Shown: positions 1 through 8,208, counted from the stretch's first letter. The stretch: 64,000 nt of DNA from Streptomyces sp. V3I7 (GCF_030817495.1 NZ_JAUSZK010000001.1:4567001-4631000); one strand, 5' to 3'. The notes: generated by a model not told the origin, from the sequence alone. Made by a program: numbers and translations.

Positions 1-115
1 TCATCGCTCCCTCACTCAGTCACCGCGGGTACGCATTCCCTTCTTATGAGACTGCTCGTCAGCAAGTCAGTCAATCCCCTGTACGTCAATTGCCGCCGCC
101 TCTCGTGCGGTTGAG

Positions 116-1624
116 TCAGCGGCGATGCGCGGGCCGGCCGCCCGCCCCGCGACGCTGGTCCGCGTCCCGCAGCCCGAGCACCGCCTCCATCACCGACTTC
201 GCGATCGGCGCCGCGTCCCCGCCCCCGCTGATGTCTCCCCGGTCCGCAGACGCGTCCTCGACCACCACCGCGACGGCCACCTTCGGCTCCAGATCGTCGT
301 CCGCCTGCGCCCAGGACACGAACCAGGCATACGGCGTACCGGAGTTGTCGACGCCGTGCTGCGCGGTGCCGGTCTTGCCGCCGACCGTCGCGCCCGGGAT
401 CGCCGCGTTGGTGCCGGTGCCCTCCCGCACCACGTCGGTCATCAGCTCCCTCAGCCGCGCCGCCGTCGTCGGCCGCATCGCCTGCCGCACGTCATGAGTG
501 CCGGCGCCCTCGACCGTCTCGCCGCCCTTGCGCGTGGTCCGCTCCACCAGATACGGCTCCCGCACCTGCCCGCCGTTCGCCACCGCCGCCGCCACCATCG
601 CCATCTGAAGCGGCGTCGCCCGCGTGTTGTACTGCCCGATCGACGACAGCGCCAACTGCGCCCTGTCCACGGTGGTGTCGAAGGTGCTCTGCGCCACCGA
701 GAACGGGATCTTCAACCCGGTGTCGTTGAAGCCGAACGCCTGGGCCGTCGACACCATGTCCTCCGCGCCGACGTCCACGCCGAGCTTCGCGAACACCGTG
801 TTGCACGACCACGCGAAGGCCACCCGCACCGAGGCGTCCGCACAGTCCTCGGACTCGTTCGTCAGCCAGGTCCGGGTGCCGGGCAGCGTGTACGGGTCGG
901 GGGAGTCCGTCCGCTCGTCGAGGTCCGTCACCACCCCGGCGTCCAGCGCCGCCGCCGCGGTGACCACCTTGAACGTCGAACCCGGCGGATACGTCTGCCG
1001 GACCGCCCGGTTGAGCATCGGCTTCCGCGGATCGCGGTTCAGCCGCGCCCAGGCCGACGTCACCGCGTCCCCGTTCCCGGACAGCTCCGCCGGGTCGTAC
1101 GACGGCGTGGACACCAGCGCCAGCACCCGCCCCGTCGACGGCTCCACGGCCGCCACCGCCCCCTTGCGCCCGGCCAGCCCCCGGTACGCCGCCTCCTGCG
1201 CCGCCCGGTCCAGCGTGGTGACGACGTTGCCCGACGGGCTGCGCGCCCGCGTGACGTCGTTCCACAGCGGCAGCGGCGCCAGCATCGGATCGGAGCCGGA
1301 CAGGATCCCGTCCTCCGTGTGCTCCAGGAGCGTCGTCCCGTACACCTGCGAGGCGAAGCCGGTCACCGGGGCGTACAACGGGCCGTCCGCGTACGTCCGT
1401 TCGTGCCGGAGCTGCTCGCCGCTGTCCCGGGTGCCGGTGACCGACCTGCCGCCGACCAGGATGTCGCCGCGCGGCTGGGCGTAACGGGCGATCGTGGCAC
1501 GGCGGTTGGCCGGGTTGGCGTCGTACGTGCTCGCCTCGAAGACCTGGACCCGGGTGGCGTTGACGAGCAGCGCCAGGAGGAGCAGGGCGCAGAAGACGCC
1601 CGCGTGCCGGATGTACGTCGTCAC
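116..1624 (-). CDS. Class B penicillin-binding protein (PbpA/FtsI-like transpeptidase)
   Basis: Membrane-anchored transpeptidase that should cross-link peptidoglycan outside the membrane, 502 aa. One N-terminal membrane anchor (about residues 5-25) precedes a PBP dimerisation region and the penicillin-binding domain. The three catalytic motifs are visible: SxxK as STFK near residue 217, SxN as SCN near 272 and KTG as KTGTAQ near 416. The GTG start at 1622-1624 overlaps the stop of the upstream rodA-like gene by four bases (GTGA), so the two are probably translationally coupled as a SEDS/class-B PBP pair. Gene order resembles the actinobacterial rodA-pbpA-pknB cluster. A kinase would be expected just outside the window, which I cannot see. 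Confidence 0.93.
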   Translation of the reverse strand: MTTYIRHAGVFCALLLLALLVNATRVQVFEASTYDANPANRRATIARYAQPRGDILVGGRSVTGTRDSGEQLRHERTYADGPLYAPVTGFASQVYGTTLLEHTEDGILSGSDPMLAPLPLWNDVTRARSPSGNVVTTLDRAAQEAAYRGLAGRKGAVAAVEPSTGRVLALVSTPSYDPAELSGNGDAVTSAWARLNRDPRKPMLNRAVRQTYPPGSTFKVVTAAAALDAGVVTDLDERTDSPDPYTLPGTRTWLTNESEDCADASVRVAFAWSCNTVFAKLGVDVGAEDMVSTAQAFGFNDTGLKIPFSVAQSTFDTTVDRAQLALSSIGQYNTRATPLQMAMVAAAVANGGQVREPYLVERTTRKGGETVEGAGTHDVRQAMRPTTAARLRELMTDVVREGTGTNAAIPGATVGGKTGTAQHGVDNSGTPYAWFVSWAQADDDLEPKVAVAVVVEDASADRGDISGGGDAAPIAKSVMEAVLGLRDADQRRGAGGRPAHRR

Positions 1625-3021
1625 GGGGCCACCCGCGCTGTCCCGTACGCCCGGCGTTGCTCGGGCTGTCCGTACGGCGCGCCCTGCCGCCGGGCAGAGT
1701 CGCTGAGCCGGATCAGCAGCGCGGTGATCGCCCAGTTGGTGACGACCGAGGAGCCGCCCTGCGCCAGGAACGGCATTGCCATGCCGGTCAGCGGGATCAG
1801 GCCGGTCACCCCGCCCGCGATGACGAACACCTGCAGCGCCACGATCGAGGCGAGGCCGACCGCGAGCAGCTGCCCGAACGGGTCGCGCAGGGCGAGGCCC
1901 GCCCGGTAGCCGCGCTCCACGAGGAGGCCGTACAGCAGGAAGATCGCCGACAGTCCGGCCAGCCCCAGCTCCTCGCCCGCCGTCGCCAGGATGAAGTCCG
2001 ACTTGGCCGCGAACCCGATCAGGATCGAGTGGCCGAGGCCGAGCCCGGAGCCCAGCATCCCGCCCGCCGCGAAGGCGAACAGCGACTGGGCGAGCTGGTT
2101 GGGGCCCTGCCCCGCCCTGATCGTCGCGAACGGGTCCATCCAGTCCTCGACCCGGCTGTGCACATGCGGCTCCAGCCACCCGACGGCGACCGCGCCCAGC
2201 ACGGCCAGCAGCAGCCCCACCGCGATCCAGCCGGTGCGGCCGGTGGCGACGTACAGCAGCACCACGAACAGGCCGAAGAACAGCAGCGACGTGCCGAGAT
2301 CGCGCTCCAGCACCAGCACCCCGACGCTGATCAGCCAGATGGCGACGATCGGCCCGAGCACCCGGCCCGTGGGCAGCTGCACGAACCACACCCGGCGCCC
2401 CGCGTACGCGAGCGCGCCCCGGTTGGCCGCCAGATAGGCGGCGAAGAACACCGCGAGGAGCACCTTGGCGAACTCGCCCGGCTGGATGGAGAACCCGGCG
2501 ATCCGGATCCAGATCCGCGCGCCGTTCACCGCCGGGAAGAGGATCGGCAGCGTGAGCAGACCGAGGGCCGTGACCACACTGACGTAGGCGTAGCGCTGGA
2601 GCACACGGTGATCGCGCAGCAGCAGGACCACCACGATGAAGAGGCCCACGCCGAGCGTGGACCACACGAGCTGGGCGGGGGCGGCCCGGTCGCCGGGCGT
2701 CTCCAGGTCGAGCCGGTAGATCAGGACCAGTCCGAGGCCGTTGAGCAGCACCCCGATGGGCAGCAGCAGGGGCTCGGCGTACGGCGCCCGGATCCGCACC
2801 GCGAGATGCGCGAGCAGGGCGAGCACCCCGAGCCCGGCGCCGTAGCCGACGGCACCGGGCGGCACGGAGCCGGTCCGCGCCAGGCCGACGTGGCAGTAGC
2901 CGTACAGGGACAGCAGCACGGCCAGCACGATGAGCGCGAGCTCGATGCCGCGACGCCGGGGCAGACGTGCGACGGGCGGGAGGCGGTCCGTCGCCGACAC
3001 GGTGGTTCCGGCCTTCGTCAT
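1621..3021 (-). CDS. rodA: SEDS-family peptidoglycan glycosyltransferase (RodA/FtsW)
   Basis: Polytopic membrane protein of 466 aa with about ten hydrophobic segments, the SEDS fold of RodA/FtsW/SpoVE. It should polymerise lipid II glycan strands together with the class B PBP encoded directly downstream. Family hallmarks are visible: the segment with WIRIAGFSIQPGEFAK near the centre and a C-terminal GGVTGLIPLTGMAMPFLAQG stretch. The length is slightly above typical because of a short cytoplasmic Arg-rich N-terminus. The ATG at 3019-3021 is preceded by only a weak purine-rich site. RodA rather than FtsW is chosen because of the pairing with a PbpA-like protein. The two subfamilies are hard to separate by eye. 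Confidence 0.93.
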   Translation of the reverse strand: MTKAGTTVSATDRLPPVARLPRRRGIELALIVLAVLLSLYGYCHVGLARTGSVPPGAVGYGAGLGVLALLAHLAVRIRAPYAEPLLLPIGVLLNGLGLVLIYRLDLETPGDRAAPAQLVWSTLGVGLFIVVVLLLRDHRVLQRYAYVSVVTALGLLTLPILFPAVNGARIWIRIAGFSIQPGEFAKVLLAVFFAAYLAANRGALAYAGRRVWFVQLPTGRVLGPIVAIWLISVGVLVLERDLGTSLLFFGLFVVLLYVATGRTGWIAVGLLLAVLGAVAVGWLEPHVHSRVEDWMDPFATIRAGQGPNQLAQSLFAFAAGGMLGSGLGLGHSILIGFAAKSDFILATAGEELGLAGLSAIFLLYGLLVERGYRAGLALRDPFGQLLAVGLASIVALQVFVIAGGVTGLIPLTGMAMPFLAQGGSSVVTNWAITALLIRLSDSARRQGAPYGQPEQRRAYGTARVAP

Positions 3022-3091
3022 GTCCGGAACCTACCCAAAGGGGGATGCTTGCGCGCCTTGGCGGGGGCCCTCGCGTGGCGTGGGTGCGGGG

Positions 3092-3170
3092 TGGGGCGGG
3101 TACCCGCTCTGGGCGTAGGCGCGACGGTGGCGGTTCGGGTCGTGTGGTGGTGGGGCGGGTGCCCGCTCTG
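3092..3170. repeat. Two copies of a 20-bp direct repeat
   Basis: A 20-mer beginning TGGGGCGGGT and ending CCCGCTCTG occurs at 3092-3111 and 3151-3170 with one mismatch. It lies in the 265-bp gap between the divergent rodA-like and NERD genes, which is otherwise G-rich with no open frame I trust. It may be slipped-strand expansion. No function is proposed. Confidence 0.6.
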
Positions 3171-3286
3171 GACCCGTCGGCGCGTGGGCGGCCGGGCGCG
3201 CGTCCGGCGTGGGCGCGACGGTCGGCGGTTCGCGCGCTTGCCCCGGGCGGGCCCTGCCTGGTCCCATGGTCAAGGGGTGATGGCAC

Positions 3287-4090
3287 ATGAGCGAACTGCG
3301 CGTCGTGCCGACCTGGAGGCACGGCCAGGAGCGGCTGTACGTCTGCCTCACGGACGGCAGGAACATCGCCTGGTACGACCGTGACACGACCAGGGTCAAC
3401 CTGCTCAGCGCCGACCGCAGGGACGACGTCCTCGAAGCGCTGGACCCGTTCATCACGGTCCCGGTGACCATCGGGCCGCCCCCGGTCCCGACCCCGGCGG
3501 AGCTGGCCCGGCTGAACCTCCACCCGGACGACGACCTCGCCCCGAACCGCCCTGGCGAGGCCCTGCTGATCGCCCTCGACCGCGAACCCGCCCCCTCCCG
3601 CCGCCTCCGCCCCGACCCGCGGCGCCGGGCCCTCCAGGCCGAGCAGACGGTCGGCGAGGTCCTCGACCGGCTCGACGGCGCCGGCTGGCACGCCCTGCAC
3701 TCCCTCCCGCTGCCCGGCGGCGACCGCATCCACCACCTCCTCATCGGCCCCGGCGGCCTCTTCGCCCTGCACACCCTGTACGCCCGCAAGCAGCGCGTAC
3801 AGCTGGCCGACCCGATGGTCACCGTGGGCCGCCGCGAGGCACTCCCGCTGCTGCGCCGGGTCCGCGCCGACGCCGACCGCGCCTCGTACGCGCTGACGGC
3901 CGAGGTCCACCCGGTTCTGGTGCTGGTGGCCCCGTCACACGTGTCCGGGACGTCGATGCCGCGCGACGTCCACGTCCTGCGGGAGACGGAGGTCGCGGGG
4001 CTGGCGAGGCTGGGGGGCACCCTGAAGCCGGCGGACGTGGAGGGGCTGCACGCGATGGCGCGGGATCGGGGGACTTGGGAGGCGGCGTAG
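3287..4090 (+). CDS. NERD-domain protein
   Basis: Soluble 267-aa protein. The C-terminal half (about residues 110-220) looks like a nuclease-related NERD domain. A conserved Glu sits in AEQTVGEVLDRL, followed by a strand reading HHLLIGPGGLFALHT and a further acidic/basic stretch, as expected for a degenerate restriction-endonuclease-like fold. The N-terminal 100 residues are actinomycete-specific with a Pro-rich linker. An AAGGGG ribosome-binding site sits 9-10 nt before the ATG. The substrate is unknown. It stands alone, divergent from the cell-wall pair and convergent with the LigD-polymerase gene. Its last 20 bases form the first unit of a 40-bp tandem repeat. Confidence 0.72.
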   Translation: MSELRVVPTWRHGQERLYVCLTDGRNIAWYDRDTTRVNLLSADRRDDVLEALDPFITVPVTIGPPPVPTPAELARLNLHPDDDLAPNRPGEALLIALDREPAPSRRLRPDPRRRALQAEQTVGEVLDRLDGAGWHALHSLPLPGGDRIHHLLIGPGGLFALHTLYARKQRVQLADPMVTVGRREALPLLRRVRADADRASYALTAEVHPVLVLVAPSHVSGTSMPRDVHVLRETEVAGLARLGGTLKPADVEGLHAMARDRGTWEAA

Positions 4091-4230
4091 CGGGGGTGTG
4101 CGTGTAGGGGGACTTGGGAGGGGCGTAAACGGGGGGTGTGCGTGTACGGGGACTTGGGAGGGGCGTAAACGGGGGGTGTGCGTGTACGGGGACCTGGGAG
4201 GGGGGCGTAACGGGGATGTGCGTGTACGGG
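4069..4230. repeat. Tandem repeat, 40-bp period, about four copies
   Basis: The unit GTGTGCGTGTACGGGGACTT plus GGGAGGGGCGTAAACGGGGG repeats with a 40-bp period. GGGGACTTGGGAG recurs at about 4069, 4109, 4149 and (with one change) 4189. The first unit begins inside the 3' end of the NERD gene, so the array grew out of coding sequence. Confidence 0.9.
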
Positions 4231-4301
4231 GTCGTCGTGGTCGGTCAGGGCAGTGCGGCCGCGACGGGGTCGTCGTGGTCGGTCAGGGCAGTGCGGCCGC
4301 G
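4226..4301. repeat. Two tandem copies of a 38-bp unit over the LigD-polymerase 3' end
   Basis: ACGGGGTCGTCGTGGTCGGT followed by CAGGGCAGTGCGGCCGCG occurs at 4226-4263 and again from 4264. The second copy contains the stop codon (4283-4285) and last codons of the LigD-polymerase gene. The first copy is therefore a duplicated, non-coding gene end abutting the 40-bp array. Confidence 0.9.
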
Positions 4302-5164
4302 CGCTCGGTATCGAGCAGCGGGGCCATCAGGTCGCCGAGGTCACGCAAACGGGCCGCCATGTCCGACGCCTGGATCACGAGGTGCTCGGGCGCCCCACAC
4401 TCCTCGACCTCGGCCCAGGTCACCGGCGCGGACACGGTCGGCTCGGCGCGCGCCCGCAGCGTGTACGGGGTGGCCGTGGTCTTGCGCGCGGCGTTCTGGC
4501 TCCAGTCCACGAACACCTTCCCCGGCCGCAGGCTCCGCGTCATCCGGTGCACCACCAGCCGCGGCAGCGCCCGCTCGGCCTCCACCGCCAGCCCCTTCGC
4601 GTAGTCCGACGCCCGCTGCGACGAGGCCGCGCGCACCGCGGCCAGCAGATGCAGCCCCTTCGCCCCGGACGTCTTCACGTACGCCTCGATGCCGTCCGCG
4701 GCCAGCCGGTCCCGCAGCCAGAGCGCGACCTCGCAGCACTGCACGATCGTCGCGGGCTCCCCGGGGTCGAGGTCGAAGACCAGCCGGTCGGCCTCGCCCG
4801 GCGCCGCGATCACCCACTGGTGCGTATGAAACTCCGTGACGAGGTTCGCCGCCCACATCAGTGAGGCCAGGTCCTGCACCAGCACCATCCGCGCGGGCCC
4901 CTCCGAGCGCGGCACCTCGGCGGTCGTGACCCACTCGGGCGTACCGGGCGGCACGTTCTTGGTGAAGAAGCGCTGACCGTCGGGGCCGTCCGGGTAGCGC
5001 AGGAAGGACGCAGGCCGGTCACGGAGGTGGGGGAGCAGCGCGTCGGCCGCGGACGCGTAGTAGTGCAGCAGCTCGCCCTTGGTGAAGCCGGTCGCCGGAT
5101 ACAGCACTTTCTCGAGATTGCTGAGCGCGACCCTTCGCCCCTCCACCTCGGTGATAGGCGTCAT
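4283..5164 (-). CDS. LigD-type primase-polymerase domain protein (NHEJ)
   Basis: Stand-alone archaeo-eukaryotic primase (AEP) family polymerase domain of LigD, 293 aa, predicted to fill in and add ribonucleotides at double-strand breaks. The metal-binding motif FDLDPGE lies near residues 128-134 and the catalytic TSGAKGLH motif about 35 residues later. No ligase or phosphoesterase domain is fused, which fits the split LigD architecture of Streptomyces, where the ligase is encoded elsewhere. It is divergently transcribed from ku with an 80-bp shared promoter region. The ATG is at 5162-5164. Confidence 0.92.
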   Translation of the reverse strand: MTPITEVEGRRVALSNLEKVLYPATGFTKGELLHYYASAADALLPHLRDRPASFLRYPDGPDGQRFFTKNVPPGTPEWVTTAEVPRSEGPARMVLVQDLASLMWAANLVTEFHTHQWVIAAPGEADRLVFDLDPGEPATIVQCCEVALWLRDRLAADGIEAYVKTSGAKGLHLLAAVRAASSQRASDYAKGLAVEAERALPRLVVHRMTRSLRPGKVFVDWSQNAARKTTATPYTLRARAEPTVSAPVTWAEVEECGAPEHLVIQASDMAARLRDLGDLMAPLLDTERAAALP

Positions 5165-5178
5165 ACGATGACAATCTC

Positions 5179-5212
5179 ATAGAAACCGGAAGAAACCGGA
5201 AACCGGAAGAAG
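5179..5212. promoter_or_regulatory. Direct repeats in the ku / LigD-polymerase divergent promoter
   Basis: AGAAACCGGA is repeated exactly at 5181-5190 and 5191-5200, followed by a third partial unit AACCGGAAGA. The array sits midway between the two divergent NHEJ starts, so it may bind a shared regulator. This is inference from position and repetition only. Confidence 0.4.
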
Positions 5213-5244
5213 CCGTTCGAACCCGGAACGGGAGGGTGCAGCAC

Positions 5245-6345
5245 GTGCGATCCATCTGGAACGGCGCGATCTCGTTCGGCCTCGTCAGCATCCCGATCAA
5301 GCTGGTGAACGCCACCGAGAGCCACTCGATCTCCTTCCGCCAGATCCACACCGAGGACGGCGGCCGCGTCCGCTACCGCAAGGTCTGCGAGCTGGAGGAC
5401 CGCGAGGTCAGCGGCGCGGAGATCGGCAAGGGGTACGAGGACGCCGACGGCACGATCATCCCGATCACCGACGAGGAGCTGTCCCACCTGCCGATCCCCA
5501 CCGCGCGGACGATCGAGATCGTGGCCTTCGTCCCGGCCGACCGGATCGACCCGCTGCAGATGTCCGCGGCGTACTACCTGGCCTCGGGCGGCGCCCCGGC
5601 CGCCAAGCCGTACACGCTGCTGCGCGAGGCGCTGAAGCGGAACAACAAGGTCGCCATCGCCAAGTACGCCCTGCGCGGCCGCGAACGCCTGGGCATGCTC
5701 CGCGTGGTCGGCGACGCCATCGCCATGCACAGCCTGCTGTGGCCGGACGAGGTCCGCTCGCCCGAGGGGGTCGCCCCCGACGTGGAGGTCACGGTCCGCG
5801 ACAAGGAACTCGACCTCGCGGACGCCCTGATGGACACCCTCGGCGAGGTCGACCTGGCCGACCTGCACGACGAGTACCGCGAGGCCCTGGAGGAGGTCAT
5901 CGCCGCGAAGGCGGCCGGCGAGACCCCGCCCGAGACGCCGTCCCCGGCGGCGAGCGGCAAGGTGCTCGACCTGATGGCGGCCCTGGAGAAGAGCGTGCGG
6001 GCCGCGAAGGAGTCGCGGGGCGAGGAAGCTGCGGAGGAGGCGGACGTCACCCACCTCCCCAAGCGCCGCGCCACGCCGAAGGAGACGGGCGCGAAGAAGT
6101 CGACGTCCACGCGGGCGAAGAAGACGGCGGCCTCGGCGAGTTCCGCGAGGAAGTCGACGTCGAAGACGGCGCAGCCGGAGCGCAAGGCGTCGGGCGGGGC
6201 GGGACAGACGAAGAGCACGGCGAAGACGACGACGTCCAAGCCGGCGCCGAAGTCGGCGTCGAAGTCAGCCTCCAAGTCGACGTCCAAGGGGACGGCCAAG
6301 AAGACACAGGCGAAGAAGGCGACGCCCCGCAAACGCCCCGCCTGA
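5245..6345 (+). CDS. ku: Ku, DNA end-binding protein of NHEJ
   Basis: Homodimeric prokaryotic Ku that threads onto DNA ends and recruits LigD. The start RSIWNGAISFGLVSIPIKL and the core up to about residue 255 are typical. The last 110 residues form a Lys/Ala/Ser/Thr-rich tail (repeated KST and KKT), like the extended DNA-binding tails of other actinomycete Ku proteins. I prefer the GTG at 5245 (366 aa) because GGAGGG at 5231-5236 is correctly spaced for it. The in-frame GTG at 5236 overlaps that site. The protein is encoded head-to-head with the LigD polymerase. Confidence 0.95.
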   Translation: MRSIWNGAISFGLVSIPIKLVNATESHSISFRQIHTEDGGRVRYRKVCELEDREVSGAEIGKGYEDADGTIIPITDEELSHLPIPTARTIEIVAFVPADRIDPLQMSAAYYLASGGAPAAKPYTLLREALKRNNKVAIAKYALRGRERLGMLRVVGDAIAMHSLLWPDEVRSPEGVAPDVEVTVRDKELDLADALMDTLGEVDLADLHDEYREALEEVIAAKAAGETPPETPSPAASGKVLDLMAALEKSVRAAKESRGEEAAEEADVTHLPKRRATPKETGAKKSTSTRAKKTAASASSARKSTSKTAQPERKASGGAGQTKSTAKTTTSKPAPKSASKSASKSTSKGTAKKTQAKKATPRKRPA

Positions 6346-6786
6346 TCCTCCTGGCCCTCGACTCCCGCCCTCGCATCTGACGCCCGATCCGACTTCAGTG
6401 AATCCGCACATCGATTGCACGACTACGTCGCGAAGGCCACGGAATCGGCGACGGCCCGCGTCAGACTACGCACGGTTGGCGCGGAGTGTCCGTTTCCCGA
6501 TCACCCTGGCAATGCGCCCGAGGGGTCGATCCCGTAAAGCATGTGGAGATTCGTCGCAGATTCCATTTCCATTTCCGCACAGGAGGGTGGCACTCCGTTC
6601 AACTTCCGTGCTGGAAAGCCGCCTTGACTGGATGCCCGCAGCTCACCGTGGTTTGATCCGGGGGGCCGCCGGGGTTGCGCGCGAAGGATTTCCGGAACGC
6701 ATGTCTCCCGCCTGCGGTCGCGGCCTGCAACTGTCCCCAGCAAGGCCGCTCCCCGTGTAGTACTTCGATGCGAAGGGAAGTCCCCC
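6346..6786. other. Intergenic region, no gene seen
   Basis: 441 bp between ku and the small peptide gene, somewhat richer in A/T than its surroundings. Open frames here lack Streptomyces codon bias. It probably holds the promoter and leader of the peptide gene, whose ribosome-binding site GAAGGGAAG is at 6772-6780. I could not pick a convincing -10/-35 pair. Confidence 0.5.
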
Positions 6787-7017
6787 ATGAACTCCGCTCC
6801 CCAGGTCCACACCGCTGAGATCGCCGACGCCGAGCTCGACAACATCGCCGGTGGCCTGAACCCGCAGGTCGGCATCACCGCCGGTGCCACGTCCATCAGC
6901 AGCGCGGACGCCCTGGCCACCGTCGACGCCCTCGGCAACCAGGCCGTCGGTGCCGCCACCGGTGCCGTCGCCGGCGCCACCGCCATCAACCAGGCGGGCG
7001 TCAACGTCTCCCTCTGA
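6787..7017 (+). CDS. Small peptide with double-glycine leader (bacteriocin-like precursor candidate)
   Basis: 76 aa. Residues 12-24 read EIADAELDNIAGG, which fits the double-glycine leader pattern (LSxxELxxIxGG) that C39-peptidase ABC transporters cleave after GG. The predicted core after GG is about 52 residues with no Cys, rich in Gly, Ala, Val and Ile, and contains GxxxG-like spacing (GAATGAVAGATA), as seen in unmodified class II bacteriocins. A good ribosome-binding site lies 7 nt upstream and codon bias is host-like. No transporter, immunity or modification gene is adjacent. Function is inferred from the leader only. It could equally be a conserved secreted or signalling peptide. Confidence 0.75.
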   Translation: MNSAPQVHTAEIADAELDNIAGGLNPQVGITAGATSISSADALATVDALGNQAVGAATGAVAGATAINQAGVNVSL

Positions 7018-7302
7018 GCACGCACGTGACCTGACCGCCTTCCGATGAGGCACCCGCCGGCTCCCCCGAGCCCGGCGGGACGGCAAGGCGGCCCAGGAAC
7101 AAGCTGCACAGACGACGAGGCTCCTGGCGGGCACGACATCTCACCTTGGGTGGGATGGTCGGGCTTCGCTGGGAGCTTTGTGCGTTGGTCAACGCGGCGG
7201 TCTGAGCGAATCCCGGACGTAGACGCCGGCAACCGAGAAAAACGATCGAGTACTCGTCTCTCGACCCGTTCCGCCCTGTACGGCGATGTCTGGGCGCCGG
7301 AG

Positions 7303-7716
7303 TCAGATCTTGATGACGGTGGCGCGTCCACCGCACAGGGTGATGAGGTCTTCGGGGTCGGAGGTCAGGATCGTGGCAGGGCCGGGTGCCGCGAGAGCGG
7401 TCGCGCTGACCATCGCGTCGATGGCGTACTTGTGGCCGTGCAGCCCGGCGTCCGCGAGGAGAGCAGATGCGTGCCGGGCGATGGGCTCGCTGACCGGTTC
7501 GACGACAAGTCGGGAGAGCGTCCATTCGAGGGCCGGACGGTTGATCCGTGGGTGGACCACTTCCACGAGGGTGGCCGAGGAGACGACCACCCGCAGATCG
7601 TCGGCGTGAGCGAGGGCGAGCCAGCCGGTGACCGTGCGGTCGCGCAGGACGGCCTTGGCCAGCCCTTCGCTATCGAGAACCAGGGTGCCGCCCGGGCTGG
7701 CGGGCGAGCGGGTCAC
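7303..7716 (-). CDS. PIN-domain toxin (VapC-like ribonuclease)
   Basis: 137-aa PIN domain. The acidic active-site residues are visible: Asp in LVLDSEG near residue 15, Glu in TLVEVV near 53, Asp in YAIDAMV near 99 and Asp in ILTSDPEDL near 118. These predict a Mg-dependent RNase toxin. The ATG overlaps the end of the upstream antitoxin by four bases, the usual antitoxin-first layout. The pair lies on the host side of the integrated element, just outside attL. Confidence 0.85.
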   Translation of the reverse strand: MTRSPASPGGTLVLDSEGLAKAVLRDRTVTGWLALAHADDLRVVVSSATLVEVVHPRINRPALEWTLSRLVVEPVSEPIARHASALLADAGLHGHKYAIDAMVSATALAAPGPATILTSDPEDLITLCGGRATVIKI

Positions 7717-7976
7717 GCGGCGTCCGCCCCACCGTGTGTCTGCTGACGCCGGACCTTGTGGAGCTGGTCTCGCAGCGCCTGGATCTCCTCGTCCGTGACG
7801 GGACCGTGCTCGGCCTCGGCGACCTGGAGGAGTTCGTTGAGGTTGTCGCGTTCGATCTGGCGGGCCACTGCGGCGGCCACGTAAGCAGACAACCCCGAGG
7901 GCCCGCTCCGGGCCTTGGCGGCTTCGGCGATGTCGCGTGGCATAGTGATCGAGTACTTGCCGGTAGGCTCACTCAT
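7713..7976 (-). CDS. RHH/CopG-like antitoxin partner of the PIN toxin
   Basis: 87 aa. The N-terminal KYSITMPRDIAEAAKAR followed by a helix resembles the ribbon-helix-helix DNA-binding fold, and the acidic C-terminal helix could wrap the toxin. I chose the ATG at 7974-7976 because AGGA lies 8 nt upstream. An in-frame ATG at 7985 with a closer GAGGAG is possible. The last four bases overlap the toxin start, so the two are coupled. Autoregulation of the promoter by the complex is the family norm but was not tested here. Confidence 0.8.
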   Translation of the reverse strand: MSEPTGKYSITMPRDIAEAAKARSGPSGLSAYVAAAVARQIERDNLNELLQVAEAEHGPVTDEEIQALRDQLHKVRRQQTHGGADAA

Positions 7977-8113
7977 GCTACTCATCCTACTCCTCATCCT
8001 CTCCCTGTCGGTCGGAGTAGACCTGGCAGACGGATCGCCCTACGGCTCGCTTTGGCGAGGCCAAAGACGCCTCCGCGGGAAGTACCAGGGACGTCAGGGC
8101 GCTAGGAAGCACG

Positions 8114-8152
8114 AAAAAGGCGCTGATCTGCATTTCTGCATCTCAGCGCCTT
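8114..8152 (-). terminator. Displaced transcription terminator of tRNA-Arg
   Basis: Perfect 10-bp stem AAGGCGCTGA (8117-8126) with TCAGCGCCTT (8143-8152), followed on the minus strand by a five-T run. It lies directly beyond the decayed tRNA 3' end at attL, on the same strand and in the order expected for the original tRNA terminator. The integrated element now separates it from the functional tRNA by 9.6 kb. Confidence 0.8.
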
Positions 8153-8160
8153 GATCCGGA

Positions 8161-8208
8161 GTGCCCCGGCAGGATTCGAAACCTGCGCACACGGCTCCGG
8201 AGGCCGTT
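8161..8208 (-). other. attL: duplicated 3' half of tRNA-Arg(CCG)
   Basis: 48 bp matching the 3' half of the intact tRNA-Arg at 17739-17786. The inner 28 bp (8181-8208), from the T-stem through the anticodon loop and stem, are identical. The outer part has lost one C in the acceptor stem and gained one A beside the T-loop. This is the original chromosomal tRNA end, now free of selection. Confidence 0.92.

Noticed and set aside
116..3910. 1264-codon continuous minus-strand frame
   Set aside because: Only its last 502 codons are the PBP. The rest is antisense or alternate-frame shadow of the rodA-like and NERD genes, kept open by high GC.
4069..4301. Tandem repeats considered as CRISPR or as a coding repeat protein
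   Set aside because: Units abut without spacers, frames have stops, and the arrays clearly derive from adjacent gene ends.
6501..7331. 276-codon minus-strand frame over the double-glycine peptide
   Set aside because: No codon bias or ribosome-binding site. The plus-strand 76-aa frame has both.
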